From NCBI GenBank assembly GCA_017619635.1, contig JAFZRZ010000013.1:49716-113715 (forward strand): a stretch of DNA of 64,000 nt, written 5' to 3'. Positions 43,566 to 50,634 of the stretch are shown piece by piece. Source of the DNA: Lachnospiraceae bacterium (GTDB lineage Bacteria; Bacillota; Clostridia; Lachnospirales; Lachnospiraceae). Below the pieces are notes generated by a model. It was not told where the DNA came from, searched no databases, and saw only the letters and a list, made by a program, of their open reading frames with translations. The first letter of the stretch is position 1. Each line of letters begins with the position of its first letter. The position numbers and the translations under genes are program-made.

Positions 43566-46163
43566 TCAGCTTATATATCCTTCGGATCTAAGCCTTTCAC
43601 GCTCTCTTTTAACATCCTCCATGAATTCCCTGGAAGATATCCTCACAGCGCCCTCTCCGTATATTATGACCTGTTCCAAACGGTCACTCGTAGCAACCAT
43701 TATATCATAATTTTTCTTATGTGCCATCTCATGAACTGTTTTTTCTATATATTGGTCAGCCGTTTCGGCTTCTTTGGTATATACTATGTGAATATTGTTG
43801 AATTTTTGGACAGTTCCGGGATTGCCTTTGACCTTATAGGCATCAAATACCAGTATCAGGTTCATCCCCTTGCTTCCCTGGTAATCGCAGCAGATATCAA
43901 TGAGCGCATCCCTTGCAGAATCTATATTGTCCTTTGCCATATTTGATAACTTCTCATCGGCAAATATGACATTATATCCGTCAACAAGCAGATAACTGTC
44001 CTTTTTTGCCAGAGGTTTGTAGACATATTCCTTCTCAGGCTTCTTATATGAAACCTCCTTCTTAAAATATGACATATCCCTGTAAGGCAAAAGTTCCTCA
44101 CCGGATTTATGATACACATCCTTAAATATCTGCTCTATCTCTTCTCCCGATATCGTTCTCTCCCTGTTTGTATAATCAGGTATGTTTCTTACAGGAGTCA
44201 TCACCTGTTCATTATCCTCTGTAAAAGATGTTCCCATCATCCTGTTTATCTTGTCCGAACAGTCTACATGAGCATGTTTTCCAACCTCGTACCACGGAAC
44301 TATAAATCCCGCACCATGGGCACAGAATACAGATGAGGAAGGATCGTTCACATCAGCCTCAGGATCATAGGAGATCCTCTCCATTACCTCCTGTGTGTTA
44401 TGACATTCCCTGTAACCCGTGACATTTATATCAATGCTGCCCATTCCCTTGCTGTAGGAGCTCAGTTCCTTCGAGTAATTGAACATTGTTGCAACGGGTG
44501 CTGTTCCTTTAAGTATGCTAAGTTCATTTTCGGTATAGGGAGGTTCAAAACTGCCGTCATATCTTTGTATGTCGGACATTGCCCTGCCTAAAGATTCCGT
44601 GGGCACTCTTAAAACAAATTCCATATAGGGTTCAAGAAGGATGGATTTTGCACTCATAAGTCCCTGACGAAGAGCCCTGTAAGTAGCCTGTCTGAAATCT
44701 CCTCCCTCAGTATGCTTTGTGTGAGCCTTTCCGCCTATAACGGTTATCCTTGCATCCGTGAGCATTGAACCCGTAAGCACACCTCTTATCTGTTTTTCCT
44801 TAAGGTGAGTGAGTATGAGTCTCACCCAGTTAAGATCAAGCTCATCCGTAGAGACATCTGATGCAAACTCGAGTCCGCTCCCTCTTTCAAGCGGTTCGAT
44901 ATAAAGATGTGCCTCTGCATAATGTTTTAACGGCTCGTAGTGACCTATACCTTCAACCGGTTCAACTATCGTCTCTTTATAGACTATGCTTCCCTCGCTT
45001 ATCTTTATATCCTTACCATATCTGTCATGATAGATCCTTTTGACGATATCTGTCTGGACATCACCCATGACACTTATATGTATCTCCGAATGACTCTCCT
45101 GCCATGTGACATTCAGCTCCGGAAGTTCATCAGACAAAGTCTTAAGTCTCTCCAGACAAACGTTTACATCCTCACTATCATCGGGGATGACTTTATATGA
45201 GAGAACAGGCATCAGCAGAGGCTGCTGTTCACTTTCTGTTTTCCCGTATATCATGCCTGCCTTGCTGTTCTTTATCCCGCTTATTACACATACCTGGCCC
45301 GGATAAGCCTTTGAAACATTTTCATATCCCGAACCGTTGTGTATCTGTATCTGGTCTACCTTCTCATCACCAAGCCTGTCTTTTACGTTAAGCGTCCCGC
45401 CCGTTATCCTCATATGTGTCAGTCTGACATTATCCGAGTCTCTCGATATCTTATATACCTTTGCCGAAAACTCATCTGGATATGTCTTTTCTTCTTTAAG
45501 ATAAACTATCAGATCGAGCAGTTCATCTATCCCGTCAAGTTTTAATGCGGATCCGAATATACACGGGAACAGCTCTCTGTTTTGAAATGCATCCCTGATC
45601 TTTTCATCAGATATATGCGCATTCTCCAGATATTCATTCAGCATATCCTCACTGCACAGTGACAGTTCCTCATAAAACTCATCTTTATCATTTTTTGCAT
45701 AAGAAAAATCCACGATATTATCAGAAAGCCCCTTAAGGCTTTCATATATCGCAGATCTGTCTGTTCCGATAAGATCCGTCTTGTTAACAAATATCACAGT
45801 AGGGATCCTATATGTATTTAAGAGTCTCCACAGTGTAAGTGTGTGACCCGTTATGTTATCATTTGCACCGATAAGCAGCACTGCCGTATCAAGGATACCC
45901 AGTGTGCGTTCCATCTCTGCCGAGAAATCGACATGTCCGGGAGTATCAAGAAGTGTTATGTCAACCTCTTTGTATCTGACACCTGCTTCTTTTGCAAAGA
46001 CAGTGATACCTCTTTCTCTCTCAATATCCCTGTCATCCAAAAGTGTGTCACCGTGATCCACTCTTCCCAAAGTGCGCTTTTTACCGCAGGTATATAAAAT
46101 ACCTTCGGCAAGGGTTGTCTTTCCTGAATCAACATGTGCCACAAGTCCGAGTGCCAGTGTCAT
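43566..46163 (-). CDS. TetM-like translational GTPase fused to a YacP-type (NYN) nuclease
   Basis: This 865-residue fusion begins with an EF-G/TetM-like GTPase: G1 AHVDSGKT (9-16), then RGITV, DTPGH, NKTD and a GSAL G5 motif, followed by EF-G-type domains II-V to about 640. A linker with FCAHGAGFIVPW follows. The end (about 720-865) is a NYN_YacP (PIN-like) domain with metal-ligand candidates D728 (VDGYN), D774 (VFDAY), E800/D803 (ETADQYIE) and D827 (TSD). In Bacillus, YacP/Rae1 cuts mRNA in the ribosomal A site. The fusion would bring a nuclease to the same site through a GTPase. It lies 17 bp after mgtE and upstream of purO-purH, with a GGAG site. Tetracycline resistance is not implied. Confidence 0.88.
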   Translation of the reverse strand: MTLALGLVAHVDSGKTTLAEGILYTCGKKRTLGRVDHGDTLLDDRDIERERGITVFAKEAGVRYKEVDITLLDTPGHVDFSAEMERTLGILDTAVLLIGANDNITGHTLTLWRLLNTYRIPTVIFVNKTDLIGTDRSAIYESLKGLSDNIVDFSYAKNDKDEFYEELSLCSEDMLNEYLENAHISDEKIRDAFQNRELFPCIFGSALKLDGIDELLDLIVYLKEEKTYPDEFSAKVYKISRDSDNVRLTHMRITGGTLNVKDRLGDEKVDQIQIHNGSGYENVSKAYPGQVCVISGIKNSKAGMIYGKTESEQQPLLMPVLSYKVIPDDSEDVNVCLERLKTLSDELPELNVTWQESHSEIHISVMGDVQTDIVKRIYHDRYGKDIKISEGSIVYKETIVEPVEGIGHYEPLKHYAEAHLYIEPLERGSGLEFASDVSTDELDLNWVRLILTHLKEKQIRGVLTGSMLTDARITVIGGKAHTKHTEGGDFRQATYRALRQGLMSAKSILLEPYMEFVLRVPTESLGRAMSDIQRYDGSFEPPYTENELSILKGTAPVATMFNYSKELSSYSKGMGSIDINVTGYRECHNTQEVMERISYDPEADVNDPSSSVFCAHGAGFIVPWYEVGKHAHVDCSDKINRMMGTSFTEDNEQVMTPVRNIPDYTNRERTISGEEIEQIFKDVYHKSGEELLPYRDMSYFKKEVSYKKPEKEYVYKPLAKKDSYLLVDGYNVIFADEKLSNMAKDNIDSARDALIDICCDYQGSKGMNLILVFDAYKVKGNPGTVQKFNNIHIVYTKEAETADQYIEKTVHEMAHKKNYDIMVATSDRLEQVIIYGEGAVRISSREFMEDVKRERERLRSEGYIS

Positions 46164-46180
46164 AAATCACTCCATAAAGA

Positions 46181-47530
46181 TCAGATGCCAAGCAGGTTCG
46201 TGGCGATCTGAAAATAAATAAGTAACGATATCGCATCAACGATAGTCGTAATGAACGGGGAAGCCATGACCGCAGGGTCAAATCCCAGTTTCTTTGCAAA
46301 CATCGGAAGCGTACAGCCAACTATCTTTGCGATAAGAACAACACATACGAGTGTGCAGCATACAACGAGTGCCACACTCAGTCCGACCTTGTCAAGAAGC
46401 ATCAGCTTTGCAAAATTACACATAGCAAGCGTGATACCGCACAGTGCGGCAACCCTTACCTCTTTTCCGATGACTTTTATCATATCCGAAAACTCTATCT
46501 CATCAAGTGAGAGTCCACGGATTATCGTAACAGATGCCTGTCCACCGGCATTTCCTCCGGTATCCATGAGCATCGGGATAAATGCTGTAAGTATGACATA
46601 TACACTTAACGCATCCTCAAATGAGGATATGATCTTTCCTGTGAATGTGGCACTTATCATCAATAACAGCAGCCACGGTATACGCTTCTTATATGTCTCA
46701 AAAACTCCGGTACGCATATAAGGCTTATCCGTAGGCACGATAGCTGCCATCTTTTCGATATCCTCTGTGGCCTCTTTTTCCATGATGTCGACTACATCAT
46801 CGACGGTGATGATACCGACGAGTCTGGATTCATTATCCACAACAGGCATGGCCGTAAAGTCGTATTTCTGGAAGGTTCTGGCAACTTCCTCCTGGTCCAT
46901 GAGAGTGTTTATCGAGATGACATTCTCATGCATGATATCGCCTATAAGCTCATCGGGATCTGTCAGCAAAAGATATCTTAAAGCAACAGTACCGACAAGT
47001 TTTCTCCTGCTGTCAAGCACGTAACAGATATTGATGGTCTCACTGTCGACACCCACTTTTCTGATCCTGCTGATCGCCTGTTCTACAGTAAGGTTCTCTT
47101 TAAGGTCAACATACTCGACCGTCATTATTGAACCAGCCGAATCCTCGGGATATCTCAAAAGATGATTGATATCTCGTCTGGTCTCGGGACTTGCAAGCGC
47201 AAGCAGACGCTTTACCACGTTGGCAGGCATCTCTTCCAAAAGGTCTGTAGCATCATCGGCCATCAGGTTATCGATGATCCCTGCAGCATCCTTATCTGAC
47301 AATGATGAAATTATATATTGCTGATTGTCTACATCAAGATAAGAGAAAACATCGGCAGCCATATCCTTGGGCAGGATCCTGAACAGCTTCAACTGTTCTG
47401 CATCTTCCAAATCCTCAAAAACTGCCGCAATATCCGCCTCATTCATCTCTGATAGAGTCTGTCGAAGCGTGGTGTATTGCTTGTTTTCCAAAAGATCGCG
47501 TACTTTGGTTAATTCAATGATCTCTTCCAT
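46181..47530 (-). CDS. mgtE: MgtE magnesium transporter
   Basis: This 449-residue channel has the N-terminal superhelical domain (about 10-120, MAADVFSYLDVDNQQ), two CBS domains (about 130-250) that close the gate when magnesium is high, and five membrane helices from about 280. These include the signature PMLMDTGGNAGGQAS. The ATG at 47530 follows AAGGAG. A 33-codon leader ORF overlaps the start. It is first in an operon with the GTPase-nuclease fusion, an unknown gene, purO and purH. Confidence 0.95.
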   Translation of the reverse strand: MEEIIELTKVRDLLENKQYTTLRQTLSEMNEADIAAVFEDLEDAEQLKLFRILPKDMAADVFSYLDVDNQQYIISSLSDKDAAGIIDNLMADDATDLLEEMPANVVKRLLALASPETRRDINHLLRYPEDSAGSIMTVEYVDLKENLTVEQAISRIRKVGVDSETINICYVLDSRRKLVGTVALRYLLLTDPDELIGDIMHENVISINTLMDQEEVARTFQKYDFTAMPVVDNESRLVGIITVDDVVDIMEKEATEDIEKMAAIVPTDKPYMRTGVFETYKKRIPWLLLLMISATFTGKIISSFEDALSVYVILTAFIPMLMDTGGNAGGQASVTIIRGLSLDEIEFSDMIKVIGKEVRVAALCGITLAMCNFAKLMLLDKVGLSVALVVCCTLVCVVLIAKIVGCTLPMFAKKLGFDPAVMASPFITTIVDAISLLIYFQIATNLLGI

Positions 47531-47610
47531 AGCAATTCTCCTTTTATAGTGATCTTCATTCTACTTCGACCGGGTATCGAACCATCGGGACTACTTGATT
47601 TATTCGTCAT
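47509..47610 (-). CDS. 33-codon leader ORF overlapping mgtE
   Basis: This ORF begins MTNKSSSPDGSIPGRS and ends in WKRSLN, with an ATG 5 nt after AAAGGTGGTGG, a better placed site than most genes here. It is read in a different frame from mgtE and stops 22 bp inside the mgtE coding region, spanning the mgtE ribosome binding site and start. Two proline codons and an acidic residue near the start recall magnesium-sensing leader peptides such as MgtL, but there is no sequence similarity to claim. It would make mgtE translation depend on its own translation. Confidence 0.6.
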   Translation of the reverse strand: MTNKSSSPDGSIPGRSRMKITIKGELLWKRSLN

Positions 47611-47682
47611 GAAAACCACCACCTTTCTTTGGAGTATCGCTATGATACAGATTCTCGGAAAGTCTTGCTATCCGGCTTTTTT

Positions 47683-47711
47683 ATGATACTTTTATTTACC
47701 GGGCATGTCAA
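47683..47711 (-). promoter_or_regulatory. promoter of the mgtE operon
   Basis: TTGACA (47706-47711) and TATCAT (47683-47688) on the minus strand are exactly 17 bp apart. The -35 overlaps the end of the YitT-like gene. The leader RNA begins near 47676 and holds a small GTATC/GATAC hairpin before the leader ORF. No M-box magnesium riboswitch is seen. Confidence 0.82.
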
Positions 47712-48361
47712 CCCAAATCACGTAGCATCTTGCATACCGTGATGACATCTTTATGCTTAAGCTTTCTAGGCTCAAATCTTATAAGACTGTAAACAAGCTG
47801 CATGACAAGACCTGCTCCGAATGTACTTATAAGAGTTCCTATACCGACAGGACCTCCAAGCAGATATCCTATAAGTAAGACCACAGCCCATAGAATGATC
47901 TCCACGATTCCTATGGGTATCTTTTTCATTCTTTTTCCAAGTCCTACCAAAAGGGCATCCCTGGGGCCGCAACACTGACATGAACTCATGTATATCCACA
48001 TGCCAAGAGCCATGAAAACAAACCCTACGAGCATGAGTACTATTCCTATAACAAGACTGTTATTTACTGAAAACGGATTTATGTTATTGAACATCTGAAC
48101 AAAGTTACCGGTCAACAGCGCATCTATTATGGTCCCGAAACCTATCTTTTCTTTTAGGCAGATATCGATAAACACTATCGTAACAGCAAGGATGGTCATT
48201 GAGATACCGTAATTAAAGGGTGTGTGCTTTGCGATACCCATCCCCAGACAGTCCCAGGGTGCAAGACCTATATTTGCAAATATGGTCAGATGAACACCAA
48301 AAGCAAATACCAGAAGTCCAAATATAATCTTTATCCATTCCAAAACAATAGTCTTTCTCAT
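47708..48361 (-). CDS. YczE/YitT-family membrane protein
   Basis: This 217-residue membrane protein has five or six helices and the family-like start FGLLVFAFGVHLTIFANIGLAPWDCLGMGI. Relatives in Bacillus are poorly understood; YczE supports surfactin synthesis by an unknown mechanism. AGGGA precedes the ATG. The gene runs up to the mgtE promoter and is probably monocistronic, with no adjacent partner. Read-through into mgtE is possible since no terminator separates them. Confidence 0.8.
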   Translation of the reverse strand: MRKTIVLEWIKIIFGLLVFAFGVHLTIFANIGLAPWDCLGMGIAKHTPFNYGISMTILAVTIVFIDICLKEKIGFGTIIDALLTGNFVQMFNNINPFSVNNSLVIGIVLMLVGFVFMALGMWIYMSSCQCCGPRDALLVGLGKRMKKIPIGIVEIILWAVVLLIGYLLGGPVGIGTLISTFGAGLVMQLVYSLIRFEPRKLKHKDVITVCKMLRDLG

Positions 48362-48444
48362 TTATCCCTGTATTACAAAAAGCGTACTTAATAATGATGT
48401 TATAACATTTAGCCTCGCATATTATAGCACTTATCAACGACAAG

Positions 48445-48469
48445 AAAAATACCGGGTTAAAACCCGGTA
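48445..48469 (-). terminator. terminator of the HAD operon
   Basis: A perfect 9-bp stem (TACCGGGTT and its complement, 48450-48469) with a 2-base centre is followed on the minus strand by ATTTTTC. Confidence 0.82.
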
Positions 48470-48476
48470 CTCAATG

Positions 48477-49136
48477 TCATTTAATAAAAGATATCGCTTC
48501 ACTAAGCTCACATATACTGTCTGTTTTAAATGTATTCTCTTTTTGAGATCTGTTAAGCCATAGAGGTTTAATTCCAACGTTTAAAGCTCCTTTGACATCA
48601 CTGCTCACAGAATCTCCGATATGGATCACCTCATCGCATTTAAGTCCGCTTCCCTTAAGTGCCAGCTCAAACAGTTCTTTTCTTGGTTTATAGGCTCTTG
48701 CATCCTCTGATGTGAACACGCCTTTCGGCTCAAGTCCATGATATTTTATAGCGTTCATTATATCATCAGTATCGATATTCGAAACGATATATACCGGTAT
48801 GGGACATTTAATGAAGAATTCTTTTGCATCATCAAATATCGGTGGTTTGATCCAGTGTTCAAACATCATGTTACTGAGCATGTCAATATCGGCACTGCTT
48901 GAAAACTTTTTTAATGTTCTTTCCAGTGACCTTTTCTCAAGCTCACGCTGCGTTTCAAAGCTTTCATCATAAGAATCCATAAACAGATCATGAAACTCAT
49001 TCCACCAGTATGTACCGACATCTTTTTTGTTTTCAACAACACCGGTATCGCATATGATCTGTGTGATCTTTTTTATTATCTCACCGTCTTCATGAACAAC
49101 GGTCCCGTAAAAATCGACAAAGAACGCTTTAATCAT
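48477..49136 (-). CDS. HAD-superfamily hydrolase
   Basis: This 219-residue phosphatase-like protein has motif I FFVDFYGTVVHEDG, motif II VYIVSNIDT, a lysine in YKPRKELFELAL and motif IV VIHIGDSVSSDVKGALNVG. The substrate is unknown. Its ATG immediately follows the TAA of the deaminase gene and uses GAGGAA inside that gene's end, so it is translationally coupled. It is last in a three-gene operon with a strong terminator. Confidence 0.88.
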   Translation of the reverse strand: MIKAFFVDFYGTVVHEDGEIIKKITQIICDTGVVENKKDVGTYWWNEFHDLFMDSYDESFETQRELEKRSLERTLKKFSSSADIDMLSNMMFEHWIKPPIFDDAKEFFIKCPIPVYIVSNIDTDDIMNAIKYHGLEPKGVFTSEDARAYKPRKELFELALKGSGLKCDEVIHIGDSVSSDVKGALNVGIKPLWLNRSQKENTFKTDSICELSEAISFIK

Positions 49137-49625
49137 TTATTCCTCGACCACCCATGTGAGTTCCTTCGCCGGAACCTTCACATATTCATCGGCACCGGGG
49201 CCGACTCTAAGGTATACGTTTTTTATTCCTGCCTGTATTATCATCCTTGCACACAGCGGACACGGCTTTGCCCTGTGAACAGAATTATCTTCAGGATTTA
49301 CTCCCGCCAAAAACAGATCGGCATCTATGGTCTGTTCTCTTGAACAGTTTAACAGTGCATTTGCCTCCGCGTGAACAGCCCTGCAAAGCTCATATCCCTG
49401 TCCCTGATGCATATCACGTTCTATCCTCGGACATTTTCCGATATCACAACAGTTGTCTTCTCCTCTCGGAGCTCCGTTGTAACCGGTTGAGATGACTGCA
49501 TCGTCTTTAACGATGACAGCCCCGTATTTTCTCTTTATGCATGTGCTCCTGTATGCAAACACTTCCGCACAGTTTAAATATGTATCGATCTTGGATACTC
49601 TTTTTCCCTCTTTTGATAAAACCAT
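49137..49625 (-). CDS. dCMP deaminase (ComEB-like)
   Basis: This 162-residue zinc enzyme has the motif HAEANALL (His/Glu) and the cysteine pair PCPLC, plus the substrate-loop region STGYNGAPRGEDNC. It converts dCMP to dUMP for thymidylate synthesis; Bacillus ComEB is the reference. GGGAG precedes the ATG at 49625, 1 bp after the stop of the Spx/ArsC-like gene. The other cysteines (CDIGKCPR) match the second, structural zinc site of the family. Confidence 0.92.
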   Translation of the reverse strand: MVLSKEGKRVSKIDTYLNCAEVFAYRSTCIKRKYGAVIVKDDAVISTGYNGAPRGEDNCCDIGKCPRIERDMHQGQGYELCRAVHAEANALLNCSREQTIDADLFLAGVNPEDNSVHRAKPCPLCARMIIQAGIKNVYLRVGPGADEYVKVPAKELTWVVEE

Positions 49626-49626
49626 C

Positions 49627-49989
49627 TTATACTCCCTGTTTAAGCCTGTTTATCCACTCATCCTCTTTAAATCCGGTAAGAACAAAATCCTTTCCGACAA
49701 GAAGAGGACGTTTTACAAGCATGCCGTCAGATGCAAGAAGAGCAAACTGCTCATCCTCACTCATATCTTTCAATCTTTCCGAAAGCTTAAGCTCACGATA
49801 CTGTATACCGCTGGTATTGAAGAATCTCTTTAAAGGAAGCCCGCTTAACTTATGATACTTCTTAAGTTCCTTTTCACCCGGATGATCTTCCTTGATATCA
49901 ATGACTTTATGCTCTATCCCGTTATCCTCAAGCCATTTAAGCGCTTTCTTGCATGTTGTGCATCTATTGTAACAATATACATTTATCAT
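49627..49989 (-). CDS. Spx/ArsC-family thioredoxin-fold protein
   Basis: This 120-residue protein has the redox motif CTTC (Cys10, Cys13) at the start of a thioredoxin fold, KKALKWLEDNGIEHKVIDIK, and the family C-terminus VKRPLLVGKDFVLTGFKEDEW. It may be an arsenate-reductase-like YffB homologue or an Spx-type RNA polymerase regulator; sequence reading cannot decide. No ars genes are adjacent. GGAGGG is the site for the ATG at 49989. It begins the operon with dCMP deaminase and the HAD protein. Confidence 0.88.
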   Translation of the reverse strand: MINVYCYNRCTTCKKALKWLEDNGIEHKVIDIKEDHPGEKELKKYHKLSGLPLKRFFNTSGIQYRELKLSERLKDMSEDEQFALLASDGMLVKRPLLVGKDFVLTGFKEDEWINRLKQGV

Positions 49990-50190
49990 TTTCTCGCCCT
50001 CCTTTTTCAGATTATACATCCATACCATACATTAACACCACAGTTTTTGTTCTTAAGATCAAAATATAAACTGCAGCGCACAAAGCTTTTATAGATTTTT
50101 AAGATTATTGGAACTGAAAATATGTTATACTGACTTTAGTGCATCAGTAATGCGCTAAGTGAAAACCAAAAAGAGATGGAGGGTATGGCA

Positions 50191-50565
50191 ATGAGTTTTT
50201 TGGAAAATCTCGGGGCAACCATTGGCGGAGGAGCCAAGACTGCTCTCGATAAAGGTAAGGAATTGAAAGATGTGGCTGCTATCAAGACACAGATAGCTTC
50301 AATACAGGCCAATCTCGGAAAGCTTTATAAAGAACTCGGTAAAGCATATTATGATGAGAACAAGGAAGCTGCTGCTTATTCAGATAAGATGGCTCCCATA
50401 AAGGATGCTCTTGATAAGATCGCTGAACTCGAGGCTAAGCTCATGGATGCTCAGGGCAATGTTAAATGTCCTGTATGCGGAGCTTCTGTTGAAGCAGGTG
50501 CTCAGTTCTGTCCCAAGTGCGGAGCTGCAATGTCTTCTTCTGACAGCGAGATCCCGATAGAATAA
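50191..50565 (+). CDS. zinc-ribbon protein with coiled coil
   Basis: This 124-residue protein has a Gly-rich start, an alpha-helical middle (about 20-90, with heptad-like Leu/Ile/Ala spacing, SIQANLGKLYKELGKAYYDEN) and a C-terminal zinc ribbon CPVCGASVEAGAQFCPKCG. Such small zinc_ribbon_2 proteins are common in Lachnospiraceae and of unknown role. The ATG at 50191 is 7 nt after GGAGGG. A TATACT -10 box lies at 50126-50131. It is a single gene flanked by convergent pbp. Confidence 0.78.
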   Translation: MSFLENLGATIGGGAKTALDKGKELKDVAAIKTQIASIQANLGKLYKELGKAYYDENKEAAAYSDKMAPIKDALDKIAELEAKLMDAQGNVKCPVCGASVEAGAQFCPKCGAAMSSSDSEIPIE

Positions 50566-50579
50566 TAAAGCAAAAAAAT

Positions 50580-50622
50580 ACAGGCTTTGGATCGTGTGAA
50601 ATCACTTTCCAAGGCCTGTTTT
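50580..50622. terminator. bidirectional terminator
   Basis: A 10-11 bp stem with one G-U pair (caggctttgg / ccaaggcctg) is followed by TTTT on the plus strand and by a T-rich run on the minus strand. It serves the zinc-ribbon gene and the convergent pbp gene. Confidence 0.85.
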
Positions 50623-50634
50623 AATTTCTAAATA

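Noticed and set aside
43566..46163. Annotation as a tetracycline resistance gene
   Set aside because: The GTPase part resembles TetM, but the fused nuclease and the conserved-looking operon with mgtE and purine genes argue for a housekeeping role. No resistance-element context is present.
47531..47700. M-box magnesium riboswitch before mgtE
   Set aside because: I could not find the conserved M-box core in the leader; instead there is a small hairpin and a leader ORF.
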